Assembly: GCF_902167145.1 (NCBI RefSeq)
Contig: NC_050101.1
Location: 118,139,789 to 118,203,788 of the forward strand
DNA from: Zea mays
Lineage: Eukaryota; Streptophyta; Magnoliopsida; Poales; Poaceae
Reading direction: 5' to 3'
Length of the DNA: 64,000 nucleotides
This document shows positions 55,429 through 64,000 of this stretch, in pieces (within the stretch, counting starts at the first letter, position 1; every line of letters begins with the position of its first letter). The translations under genes were made by a program, and so were the position numbers. The notes under the pieces were generated by a model. It worked only from the letters and a program-made list of their open reading frames with translations, was not told the origin of the DNA and ran no database searches.

Positions 55429-56939
55429 GTGATCATCTTGTGCTCCCCCTGATCACACGCCTCCTTTTGATGAACCTGTTCATCGTCTTGAGTTGGGGGA
55501 TGCACCGTTGTTGAGGAAGAAGGTTGATCTCGTTCATCTTGTTCCTGTGGCCGCACTTCTCCAATTGCCATGGTTCGTATAGCGGCCGTCGGAACATCTT
55601 CTTCATCTACATCATCACAATCAACAACTTGCTCTCTTGGAGAGCCATTAGTATCATCAAATACAACGTCGCTAGAGACTTCAACCAAACCCGATGATTT
55701 GTTGAAGACTCTATACGCCTTTGTATTTGAGTCATAACCTAACAAAAACCCTTCTACAGCTTTGGGAGCAAATTTAGAATTTCTACCCTTCTTCACTAGA
55801 ATGTAGCACCTGCTCCCAAATACACGAAAGTAAGATACATTGGGTTTGTTACCGGTTAGTAGCTCATACGAAGTCTTCTTGAGGAGGCGATGAAGGTAGA
55901 CCCTATTGATGGCGTGGCAAGCCGTGTTCACGGCTTCCGACCAAAAACGCTCGGGGGTCTTGAATTCTCCAAGCATCGTCCTCGCCATATCGATTAGCGT
56001 CCTGTTCTTCCTCTCTACCACACCATTTTGCTGTGGTGTGTAGGGAGCAGAGAACTCGTGCTTGATCCCTTCCTCCTCAAGAAACTCCTCCACTTGAAGG
56101 TTCTTGAACTTGGACCCGTTGTCGCTCCTTATCTTCTTCACCTTGAGCTCAAACTCATTTTGAGCTCTCCTGAGGAAGCGCTTGAGGGTTCCTTGGGTTT
56201 CAGACTTATCCTGCAAAAAGAACACCCAAGTGAAGCGGGAAAAGTCATCAACGATAACTAGACCATACTTACTTCCTCCTATGCTCAGAAAGGCGACGGG
56301 TCCGAAGAGGTCCATATGTAGCAGCTCCAGGGGTCTTGATGTTGTCATCACATTTTTGGTGTGATGAGAGCTTCCCACCTGTTTCCCTGCTTGACAAGCT
56401 GCACAAGGTCTATCTTTTTCGAAATGAACATTGGTTAGACCTATCACGTGTTCTCCCTTTAGAAGCTTGTGGAGGTTCTTCATCCCCACATGTGCTAAGC
56501 GGCGATGCCACAGCCAACCCATGCAAGTCTTAGCCATTAAGCATGCATCTAGACCGGCCTCTTCTTTTGCAAAATCAACTAAGTAAAGTTTGCCGTCTAG
56601 TACACCCTTAAAAGCTAGTGAACCATCACATCTTCTAAAGACAGACACATCTACATTTGTAAACAAACAGTTATATCCCATATGACATAATTGACTAACA
56701 GATAGCAAATTATATCCAAGACTCTCCACTAGAAACACATTAGAGATAGAATGCTCATTGGAGATTGCAATTTTACCTAGCCCTTTTACCTTGCCTTGAT
56801 TCCCATCACCGAATATTATTGAATCTTGGGAATCTTTGTTTTTGACGTAGGAGGTGAACATCTTCTTCTCCCCCGTCATATGGTTTGTGCATCCGCTGTC
56901 AATAATCCAGCTTGAACCCCCGGATGCATAAACCTGCAA
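55425..56939 (-). pseudogene. Ji/Opie pol part 1: protease and integrase
   Basis: The minus-strand frame starts just after gag in the +1 frame. Protease reads WIIDSGCTNHMTG, with the catalytic Asp kept. The pre-integrase zinc region has WLWHRRLAHVGMKNL and CAACQAGK. The integrase core has MDLFGP, IVDDFSRFTW, SDNGSK (usually SDNGSE) and NGVVERKNRT. The C-terminal part (RVFGSRCYIL, EGFLLGYDSNTKAYRVFN) is normal. The frame ends at 55425 by a one-base deletion in the run of five G near 55445 (element strand). No separate start codon is expected. Confidence 0.9.
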
Positions 56940-56946
56940 GGCAAAT

Positions 56947-59334
56947 TTAGGCTTGGGTCTTAGGTACCCAACTCATGTTGGGTCCTGCAAGGTTAGCACA
57001 AATATCCTTAGGGACCCAAATGCAAGTTTTGTCTCCCTTGCATCTTGCCCCTAATTTTCTAGCAACTATCTTCCTATCCTTTCTACAAATAGCAAAAGAA
57101 GCATTTAAAGCATGATATATTGTAGAAGGTTCATTTACTTTCCTAGGAACATTAACAACATTTCTCCTAGGCATATTATGAACAGCATTTCTCCTACCAA
57201 CATTTCTATCATGCACATAAGAAGAGCTAGAAGCAAACATGGCATGAGAATCAAAGGCATTATATGCATTACAACTCCTATAAGCATTTCTAGGTTGTCT
57301 TCTATCATAGTACATAAAGGCATGGTTCTTTTGCACACTACTAGCCATAGGGGCCTTCCCTTTCTCCTTGGCGGAGATGGGAGCCTTATGGCTTGTCAAG
57401 TTCTTGGCTTCCCTTTTGTAGCCAAGTCCATCCTTAATTGAGGGGTGTCTACCAATCGTGTAGGCATCCCTTGCAAATTTTAGCTTGTCAAATTCATTCT
57501 TGCTAGTCTTAAGTTGGGCATTAAGACTAGCTAATTCATCATTTAATTTGGAAATTGAAACTAAATGATCACTACAAGCATCAATGTCAATATCTTTACA
57601 CCTATTACAAGTTTCAACAATTTCTACACAAGAATTAGATTTACTCGCTACTTCTAGTTTAGCATTTAAATCATCATTAAAACTCTTTAACTTGGCAATA
57701 GTTTCATGACAAGAAGATAATTCACTAGAGAGCATTTCATTCCTCTTAATTTCTAGAGCAAGAGATTTCTGAGCTTCTACAAATTTATCATGTTCTTCAT
57801 ACAACAAATCCTCTTGCTTTTCTAAAAGTATATTCCTATCATTCAAGGCATCAATCAATTCATTAATTTTGTCTACCTTGGTTCTATCTAATCCCTTGAA
57901 TAAGCATGAGTAATCTATCTCATCATCATCACTAGACTCATCCTCACTTGAAGAAGCATAAGTACTAGTATTATGAGTGCTTACTTTCTTCTCCCTTGCC
58001 ATGAGGCAAGTGTGACGCTCGTTGGGGAAGAGGGATGACTTGTTGAAGGCGGTGGCGGCGAGTCCTTCATTGTCGGAGTCGGATGAAGAGCAGTCTGAAT
58101 CCCACTCCTTGCCCAGATGAGCCTCGCCCTTTGCCTTCTTATAGTTCTTCTTTTTCTCCCTCTTGTTCCCTTGATCCTGATCACTATCATTGTCGGGACA
58201 GTTAGCAATAAAATGACCAAGCTTACCGCATTTGAAGCATGAGCGCTTCCCCTTGGCTTTGGTCTTGCTTGGCTGTCCCTTGCGACCTTTAAGCACCGTC
58301 TTGAATCTTTTGATGATGAGAGCCATCTCTTCATCATTAAGTCTAGCCGCCTCAATCTGTGCCACCTTGCTAGGTAGCGCCTCCTTGCTTCGTGTTGCTT
58401 TGAGAGCAAGGGGTTGCGGCTCGTTGATCGGACCATTCAAGGCGTCGTCCACGTACCTTGCCTCCTTGATCATCATTCGCCCACTAACGAATTTCCCAAG
58501 AACTTCTTCGGGCGACATCTTGGTGTACCTGGGATTTTCACGTATATTGTTCACCAAATGAGGATCAAGAACGGTAAATGACCTTAGCATTAGGCGGACG
58601 ACGTCGTGGTCCGTCCATCGCGTGCTCCCGTAGCTCCTTATTTTGTTGATAAGGGTCTTGAGCCGGTTGTATGTTTGCGTCGGCTCCTCCCCCCTTATCA
58701 TCGCGAACCGTCCAAGTTTGCCTTCCACCAACTCCATTTTGGTGAGCAAGGTGACGTCGTTTCCCTCATGAGAGATCTTGAGGGTGTCCCAGATCTGCTT
58801 GGCATTGTCCAAGCCGCTCACCTTGTGATACTCGTCCCTGCACAAAGAGGCTAGCAATATAGTAGTAGCTTGTGCATTTCTATGAATCTGTTCATTAATA
58901 AACATAGGGCTATCCGAGCTATCAAATTTCATTCCACTTTCCACAATCTCCCAAATGCTTGGATGGAGAGAAAACAGGTGAGTACGCATTTTGTGGCTCC
59001 AAAATCCGTAATCCTCTCCATCAAAGTGAGGGGGCTTGCCAAGTGGAATGGGAAGCAATTGAGCATTTGAACTATGCGGGATGCGCGAATAATCGAAAGA
59101 AAAGTTTGAGTTAACCGTCTTTCATCTATCGTAGTCGTCGTCGTCCTTTTGGGATGAGGAAGATTCGTCGCTGTCATAGTAGACAATTTCCTTGATGCGC
59201 CTTGCCTTCTTCTTTCTCCCGTCTTTTCTTTTGTGGCCCGAGCCTGAGTCGGTGGGCTTGTCATCATTGGGCTTGTTGACGAAGGACTCATTTTCCTTGT
59301 CGTTGATCACCATCCCCTTGCCTTTAGGATCCAT
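56947..59334 (-). pseudogene. Ji/Opie gag with one nonsense codon
   Basis: It starts at the ATG at 59334 (MDPKGKGMVINDKE), after the PBS. A TGA at 59122-59124 interrupts after DDDYDR, and the same frame continues to TAA at 56947. The total would be about 795 codons. The gag core has GKPPHFDGEDYGFWSHKM, EEPTQTYNRLKTLI and VVRLMLRSF. A CCHC knuckle, CFKCGKLGHFIANC, lies near residue 365. A long charged coiled-coil-like region follows (about 450-620), and the end reads WVPKTQA. A second knuckle like that of the host element's gag is not seen. Confidence 0.9.
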
Positions 59335-59369
59335 CTCTTCGGGCGGTTAGTCCCTTTCTTGAAGAGAAC

Positions 59370-59382
59370 GGCTCCGATACCA
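59370..59382 (-). other. Primer binding site of the Ji/Opie element
   Basis: The minus strand reads TGGTATCGGAGCC, starting two bases after the LTR end. Confidence 0.9.
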
Positions 59383-59384
59383 AT

Positions 59385-60615
59385 TGAGAGCACCTAGAGG
59401 GGGGGTGAATAGGTGATCCTGTAATACTACAAAATCTTAAGCCACAAAACTTGATTAATTGTTAGCACAGTAATTTGCCAAGTGGCTAGAGAAGAATCTC
59501 AACACAACACAATAACCAAGAGATATCAATCACAGAGATGGCACGGTGGTTATCCCGTGGTTCGGCCAAGACCAACGCTTGCCTACTCCACGTTGTGGCG
59601 TCCCAACGGACGAGGGTTGCAATCAACCCCTCTCAAGCGGTCCAAAGACCAACTTGAATACCACTGTGTTGCTTTGCTTTTCTTAATCCCACTTGCGAGG
59701 AATCTCCACAGCTTGGAGTCTCTCGCCCTTACAAAAGATGTTCACAAAGAATCACAGAGCAAGGGAGGGATTAGCAACTCACACACGACACAAAGATCAC
59801 AGCGAATACGCACACGCAAAACCCAGACTTGAGCTCAAGAAACTAGCACACTAGAACGGAGCTCAAATCACTAGAATGTCGAACAAGTGTGCAAGAATGA
59901 AGTGTGAGTTATCAATGATGCTCAAAGGATGCTTGATATTCTCCTCCATGCGCCTAGGGGTCCCTTTTATAGCCCCAAGGCAGCTAGGAGCCGTTGAGAG
60001 CAATTCTGGAAGGCTGATCTTGCCTTCTGTCATCGGGCGCACCGGACAGTCCGGTGCACACCAGACACTGTCCGGTGCCCGATCTCCTTCCTAAAATGGC
60101 GCAGCCGACCGTTGCAGATCTGGAGCCGTTGGCGCACCGGACATGTCCGGTGCACACCGGACAGTCCGGTGCCCCCTTCTAGCCGTTGGCTCGGCCACGT
60201 GTCCCGCGCAGATCGCGCGGCCGACCGTTGGCTCACCGGACAGTCCGGTGCACACCGGACAGTCCGGTGAATTTTAGCCGTACGTCGTCGGCGAATTCCC
60301 GAGAGCGGCCACTTCGCTTGAGCCAGTCTGGCGCACCGGACACTGTCCGGTGCACCACAGGACAGTCCGGTGCCCCAGACCGAAACAGCCTCTTGGCTGT
60401 ACACAGCCAACTCTTCTCTTTCCTTCTTCTTTCTGTTTCTGATACTTAGACAAGTATATTAGTACACAAAACCAATGTACTAAGACTTAGAAACATACCT
60501 TTGCTCTTGATTTGCACTTTGTTCATCCATGGGCATAGATTCACATTTAAGCACTTGTGTTGGCACTCAATCACCAAAATACTTAGAAATGGCCCAAGGG
60601 CACATTTCCCTTTCA
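59385..60615 (-). repeat. 5' LTR of the Ji/Opie element (1,231 bp)
   Basis: On the minus strand it starts TGAAAGGGAAATG at 60615 and ends CTCTCA at 59385. It is near-identical to the other LTR, with an extra ACACCAGACACTGTCCGGTG segment near 60058. Palindromes ACCGGACTGTCCGGT cluster at 60041-60372, upstream of the TATA box on the element strand. Confidence 0.95.
59965..59974 (-). promoter_or_regulatory. TATA box of the Ji/Opie 5' LTR
   Basis: The minus strand reads GGCTATAAAA, followed by GGGACCCC. The other LTR has the same box at 52299-52308. Confidence 0.7.
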
Positions 60616-61850
60616 GAAACAAGGCAAGATTAGTTGCACAAGGGTATACTCAAATAGAGGGATTGGATTTTGGTGAGACATTTGCTCCCGTGGCAAGATT
60701 GGAAGCAATCCGGATCCTTCTTGCTTATGCTTGTGCTCATAATATCAAGCTCTACCAAATGGATGTAAAGAGTGCCTTTCTAAATGGTAAGATTAGTGAA
60801 CTAGTGTATGTTGAACAACCTCCTGGTTTTGAGGACCCCAAAAGACCTAACCACGTGTTCAACCTTTCTAAAGCTCTCTATGGGGTTAAGCAAGCCCCAC
60901 GCGCTTGGTACGAAAGGCTTAGGGATTTCTTGCTTTCCAAAGACTTTAAAATTGGGAAGGTTGACACTACCCTATTCACTAAAAGAATTGGCAAAGATTT
61001 GTTTGTTTGTCAAATTTATGTTGATGATATTATTTTTGGATCCACTAATGAATTGTTTTGTGAAGAATTTGGAAAAATGATGTCAAAAGAATTTGAAATG
61101 TCTATAATAGGAGAATTAAGCTTCTTTCTCGGTCTTCAAATCAAATAATTGAAAGATGGAATCTTTATAAGTCAATCAAAATACTTGAAGGATATACTCA
61201 AGAAGTTTGGCTTAGAGAATGCAAAGCCTATCAAGACTCCTATGACAACAAATGGTCATCTAGACTTAGATGAGGGAGGTACTATGGTTGATCAAAAACT
61301 TTTTCATTCAATAATTGGTAGTTTGCTTTACATTACCGCATCTAGGTCCGATGTTATGTTTAGTGTTTGCATGTGTGCTCGATTTCAAGCTTCACCTAGA
61401 GAGATTCAGTTGAAGGCCGCAAAAAGAATTCTAAGATATTTGAAGTATACCCCCAATATTGGTCTATGGTATCCCAAAGGTGCTCAATTTGAATTAATTG
61501 GATATTCGGATTCGGATTATGCGGGTTGCAAAGTTGATAGAAAAAGCACCTCCGGTTGTTGTCAATTTCTTGGAACATCTCTTGTTTCATGGTCTTCTAA
61601 AAAGCAAAATTCCGTTGCCCTTTCTACCGTCAGGGCGGAATATATATCGGCCGATAATTGTTGTGCTCAATTATTATGGATGAAACAAACTCTATTGGAT
61701 TATGGGATCATTTTTAAGAATGTGCCTCTCATGTGTGATAATGAGAGTGCGGTAAAATTGGCTACAAATCCGGTCCAACAGTCAAGAACTAAGCATATTG
61801 ATAAATGACATCACTTCTTGAGGGATCACGTTGGAAAGGGAGATATCACT
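60616..61850 (+). pseudogene. Sirevirus pol part 2: rest of RT and RNase H
   Basis: It continues the RT of 49850-51718 after the Ji/Opie insertion, from the second GAAAC copy. [35 protein letters not shown] and YVDD (about 61017) are present. A TAA at 61146-61148 interrupts after LGLQIK. RNase H has [27 protein letters not shown] (the usual block is STAEAEY, so a catalytic Glu position is altered) and CDNESAV. A TGA at 61806-61808 follows KHIDK. The frame then goes on for ~14 codons (HHFLRDHVGKGDI) to the Gypsy LTR at 61851, which removes the C-terminus. Confidence 0.9.
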
Positions 61851-62450
61851 TGTTGGGACCATGCTTCGTCGCCGAAGGTCCTGCAGGAAGAAACAGCTTC
61901 GGCTGAAGCTGTCTGCACGTGATGACCGAAGGTTGCTATTCATGAAGCTTCGGAATTGCAAACCGACTTAAAAGTAGAATGACCTTTTAGTCCACAAGTG
62001 TTTGAGTCATTGTTGTAAACTTTTATGAGGGGCATGATTGTAATTCCTCACAGGCTGTGTCTTGTGCCTATAAATAGTGAACAGTATTCCTTTACTGTTC
62101 ACGCATTCCTGTAATTGCAATCGCATCACTCGGGAATTATTCCTTGCCAAGGCAGAGGTATAAATGTATCTAATATTATATTTGAATACATCAAGTTTAT
62201 ATAATATGTAAATGATGTTGTTTGCTTATAGTTTACTTGTCTTTAATGCTTTATATCTCACATTATTTTATATAATCTTTGAGAATTTAATTATGGAAAT
62301 TCAACCTTCGTAATTGTGTCGTTTTAACCTTCGTCCGAAGTGCATTAAATCCTTGAGGAAATAATGCTTCAGCGGACGAAGGACATTAACATTTAACATT
62401 TTATGTTGCCTTGTTCTTAATTCATAGCATTTGAGAACAAGTCCCCAACA
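61851..62450 (+). repeat. First 600-bp LTR copy
   Basis: It runs from TGTTGGGACC to GTCCCCAACA and is rich in CTTCGG/CCGAAG motifs. The TATA box TATAAATAG is at 62069-62077. It differs from the second copy at two positions that I could see. Confidence 0.95.
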
Positions 62451-62523
62451 TTGGCGGCCTAAGAGACTTTTTTCACGGATCAGGCTCGTTACGAAAAACA
62501 ATCTAGCACCGCGAAGGGTCTAC
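62451..62523 (+). other. 73-bp spacer between two LTR copies
   Basis: It starts TTGGCGGCC, resembling the PBS that follows the second LTR (TTGGCGCCC), and ends GCGAAGGGTCTAC, which is weakly PPT-like. It could be the remnant of an internal region shrunk by deletion. It has no coding capacity. Confidence 0.6.
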
Positions 62524-63123
62524 TGTTGGGACCATGCTTCGTCGCCGAAGGTCCTGCAGGAAGAAACAGCTTCGGCTGAAGCTGTCTGCACGTGATGACC
62601 GAAGGTTGCTGTTCATGAAGCTTCGGAATTGCAAACCGACTTAAAAGTAGAATGACCTTTTAGTCCACAAGTGTTTGAGTCATTGTTGTAAACTTTTATG
62701 AGGGGCATGATTGTAATTCCTCACAGGCTGTGTCTTGTGCCTATAAATAGTGAACAGTATTCCTTTACTGTTCACGCATTCCTGTAATTGCAATCGCATC
62801 ACTCGGAAATTATTCCTTGCCAAGGCAGAGGTATAAATGTATCTAATATTATATTTGAATACATCAAGTTTATATAATATGTAAATGATGTTGTTTGCTT
62901 ATAGTTTACTTGTCTTTAATGCTTTATATCTCACATTATTTTATATAATCTTTGAGAATTTAATTATGGAAATTCAACCTTCGTAATTGTGTCGTTTTAA
63001 CCTTCGTCCGAAGTGCATTAAATCCTTGAGGAAATAATGCTTCAGCGGACGAAGGACATTAACATTTAACATTTTATGTTGCCTTGTTCTTAATTCATAG
63101 CATTTGAGAACAAGTCCCCAACA
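62524..63123 (+). repeat. Second 600-bp LTR copy
   Basis: It has the same ends and length as the first, and its TATA box is at 62742-62750. It is directly followed by the PBS, so it serves as the working 5' LTR of the element to its right. Confidence 0.95.
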
Positions 63124-63124
63124 T

Positions 63125-63137
63125 TGGCGCCCACCTC
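63125..63137 (+). other. Primer binding site of the right-edge Gypsy element
   Basis: TGGCGCCCACCTC starts one base after the LTR end. TGGCGCCCAC is a common PBS start in plant Gypsy elements. Confidence 0.7.
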
Positions 63138-63168
63138 TGGTGAACTCACTACCACTTTTTCTGAGCTG

Positions 63169-64000
63169 ATGGCTTCGTTCAATATTCAAGCTGGAGCTGC
63201 TTTGGTTCCGAAGCTGGTACTCCCGATAACAGGCGGTTCATGTTCAGAACCAGCCAACAAGAAGCAGAAGAAGGAAGCACAGAGAAGGGTACAGCATGTC
63301 GGGGTGCAAGGACCCTTCATCAAGTCAAGATGGTCTCACATTCCTATTACCTTCTCCCAAGAGGATCTTCAACTCAAGGATTACCCACACAATGATGCTA
63401 TGGTTATCTCTTGTGTTATCAAAGGATTTCTGGTCCACAATGTTTTGGTTGATACAGGCAGTGCAGCTGACATCATATTTGCTAAAGCCTTCAGACAGAT
63501 GCAAGAGCCCGAAGATAAAATTCTTGATGCCACACATCCCCTCTGTGGCTTCGGAGGAAGGCAGATTGTAGCACTCGGCAAAATCTCAATGTCAGTGGCC
63601 TTCGGATTCATCAACAACACAAGAACTGAACAAATTATGTTTGATATCGTTGACATGGAGTACCCTTACAATGCAATCATTGGTCGTGGTACTCTTAATG
63701 CCTTCGAAGCAATTCTGCATCCAGCCTATCTTTGCATGAAGATACCTTCGGACCAAGGGCCCATTGCTATTCATGGAAGTCAAGAAGCTGCCAGAAGGGC
63801 TGAAGGAAATTGGACAGACTCAAAAGCAATCCATAATATAGATGGAACTGAAGCTTGTGAGCAATACAAGTTCAGAAGGGAAAAAGCTGCTTCGGCTGAC
63901 CAGCCGAAACCCATGCTCTTATGTGAGGATATAGCAGAGCAGAAGGTGCTATTGGGATCTCAATTATCCGAAGAGCAGGAGAAAACCTTGATAAGGTTTT
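63169..64000 (+). CDS. Gypsy Gag-remnant/protease ORF, open at the window end
   Basis: An ATG at 63169, only 45 bases after the LTR, opens a frame of at least 277 codons that runs off the window. The first ~30 residues (MASFNIQAGAALVPK) are followed by a Lys-rich stretch (KKQKKEAQRR), with no capsid domain or zinc knuckle, so most of gag is missing. A retropepsin follows: VDTGSAADIIF near residue 99 has the catalytic Asp-Thr-Gly, and YNAIIGRGTLN near residue 165 is the second conserved loop. The style resembles Tat-type pol. The frame is intact, and RT should follow outside the window. It was probably non-autonomous for particle formation, since it lacks Gag. Confidence 0.85.
   Translation, partial: MASFNIQAGAALVPKLVLPITGGSCSEPANKKQKKEAQRRVQHVGVQGPFIKSRWSHIPITFSQEDLQLKDYPHNDAMVISCVIKGFLVHNVLVDTGSAADIIFAKAFRQMQEPEDKILDATHPLCGFGGRQIVALGKISMSVAFGFINNTRTEQIMFDIVDMEYPYNAIIGRGTLNAFEAILHPAYLCMKIPSDQGPIAIHGSQEAARRAEGNWTDSKAIHNIDGTEACEQYKFRREKAASADQPKPMLLCEDIAEQKVLLGSQLSEEQEKTLIRF

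Larger units (their letters stand above)
51719..60615 (-). mobile_element. Full-length Ji/Opie-type Sirevirus inserted in another Sirevirus
   Basis: Both LTRs are present (51719-52944 and 59385-60615), with a 5-bp target duplication GAAAC (51714-51718 and 60616-60620). The target is the RT codons for RNKARLVA of the host element. Internal parts in minus-strand order are PBS, gag, protease, integrase, RT, RNase H and the polypurine region. Gag has one stop and pol one frameshift; all domains are otherwise recognisable. The LTRs differ by two visible indels and few substitutions, which indicates a fairly recent insertion. Confidence 0.96.
46151..61850 (+). mobile_element. Plus-strand Sirevirus-like Copia element, split and 3'-truncated
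   Basis: It has a 1.68-kb 5' LTR, a Met PBS, an open gag with two CCHC knuckles, and pol (protease, integrase, RT, RNase H). A Ji/Opie element is inserted at 51719-60615 and a Gypsy element follows from 61851. The long gag with two zinc knuckles and a large charged region fits the Sirevirus genus. Its LTR differs from Ji/Opie, so it is another family that I cannot name. The 3' LTR is presumably beyond the window. Confidence 0.87.
61851..64000 (+). mobile_element. Young Gypsy element with doubled LTR and deleted gag, open at the window end
   Basis: Two 600-bp LTR copies (61851-62450 and 62524-63123) are separated by 73 bp. The second is followed by a PBS and a reading frame with a retropepsin. 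The LTRs run TGTTGGGACC to CCCCAACA, and I see only two differences between them. The element interrupts the Sirevirus RNase H. The expected target duplication TCACT (61846-61850) cannot be checked because the other end lies outside the window. Confidence 0.88.

Overview
The window looks like intergenic DNA of a large grass genome, almost certainly maize (Zea) or a close relative. The evidence is Ji/Opie-type Sireviruses with LTRs opening TGAAAGGGAAATGTG, Tekay/Del-type chromoviruses with LTRs opening TGTAACACC, a Tat-lineage Gypsy element, and a ~357-bp satellite whose period fits the maize knob repeat TR-1. I see no host gene, tRNA, rRNA or CRISPR array. Essentially every base belongs to a transposable element or to the satellite. 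Family names are from memory of terminal sequences and were not checked against a database.

Layout, left to right. (1) 1-2575: 3' half of a plus-strand Sirevirus, joined tail to tail inside truncated LTRs to a minus-strand Sirevirus fragment (2576-5113). (2) A minus-strand Tekay-like chromovirus (6868-20046) inserted into the second fragment's RT. The junction was later copied in a 1,752-bp tandem duplication (4129-7632). (3) A minus-strand Tat-type Gypsy element (20047-36910) that lost its 3' LTR. It carries a 1.1-kb non-autonomous hAT transposon (25235-26351, 8-bp TSD) and a non-autonomous LTR element with 3.3-kb LTRs (27527-35670, 5-bp TSD GTGGC). (4) 36911-41816: about 13.7 satellite monomers directly abutting that Gypsy LTR. 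(5) 41817-46150: minus-strand fragment of another Tekay-like element. (6) A plus-strand Sirevirus (46151-61850) whose RT is split by a full-length minus-strand Ji/Opie element (51719-60615, TSD GAAAC) and whose 3' part is cut by a young Gypsy element (61851 to window end).

Coding capacity is mostly decayed. The Sirevirus gag (47893-49836) and the right-edge Gypsy ORF (63169 onward) are open; the other gag and pol genes carry stops, frameshifts or insertions. The Tekay-like gag-pol keeps one reading frame for 4.5 kb with eight stops and no frameshift, and the stops fit C-to-T change at CG/CHG sites. The nesting gives a relative order of events: each host element predates its insert, and the tandem duplication postdates both the Sirevirus frameshift and the Tekay insertion.

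I do not see a clearly new biological system. The observations most worth follow-up are the duplication across a TE junction, the tail-to-tail LTR fusion at a palindromic motif, CGGAC-N-GTCCG palindrome arrays in two Sirevirus LTR families, acceptor-like sites at two gag/pol junctions, the LTR-73bp-LTR arrangement ahead of a gag-deleted Gypsy ORF, and the satellite array flanked on both sides by retroelements.
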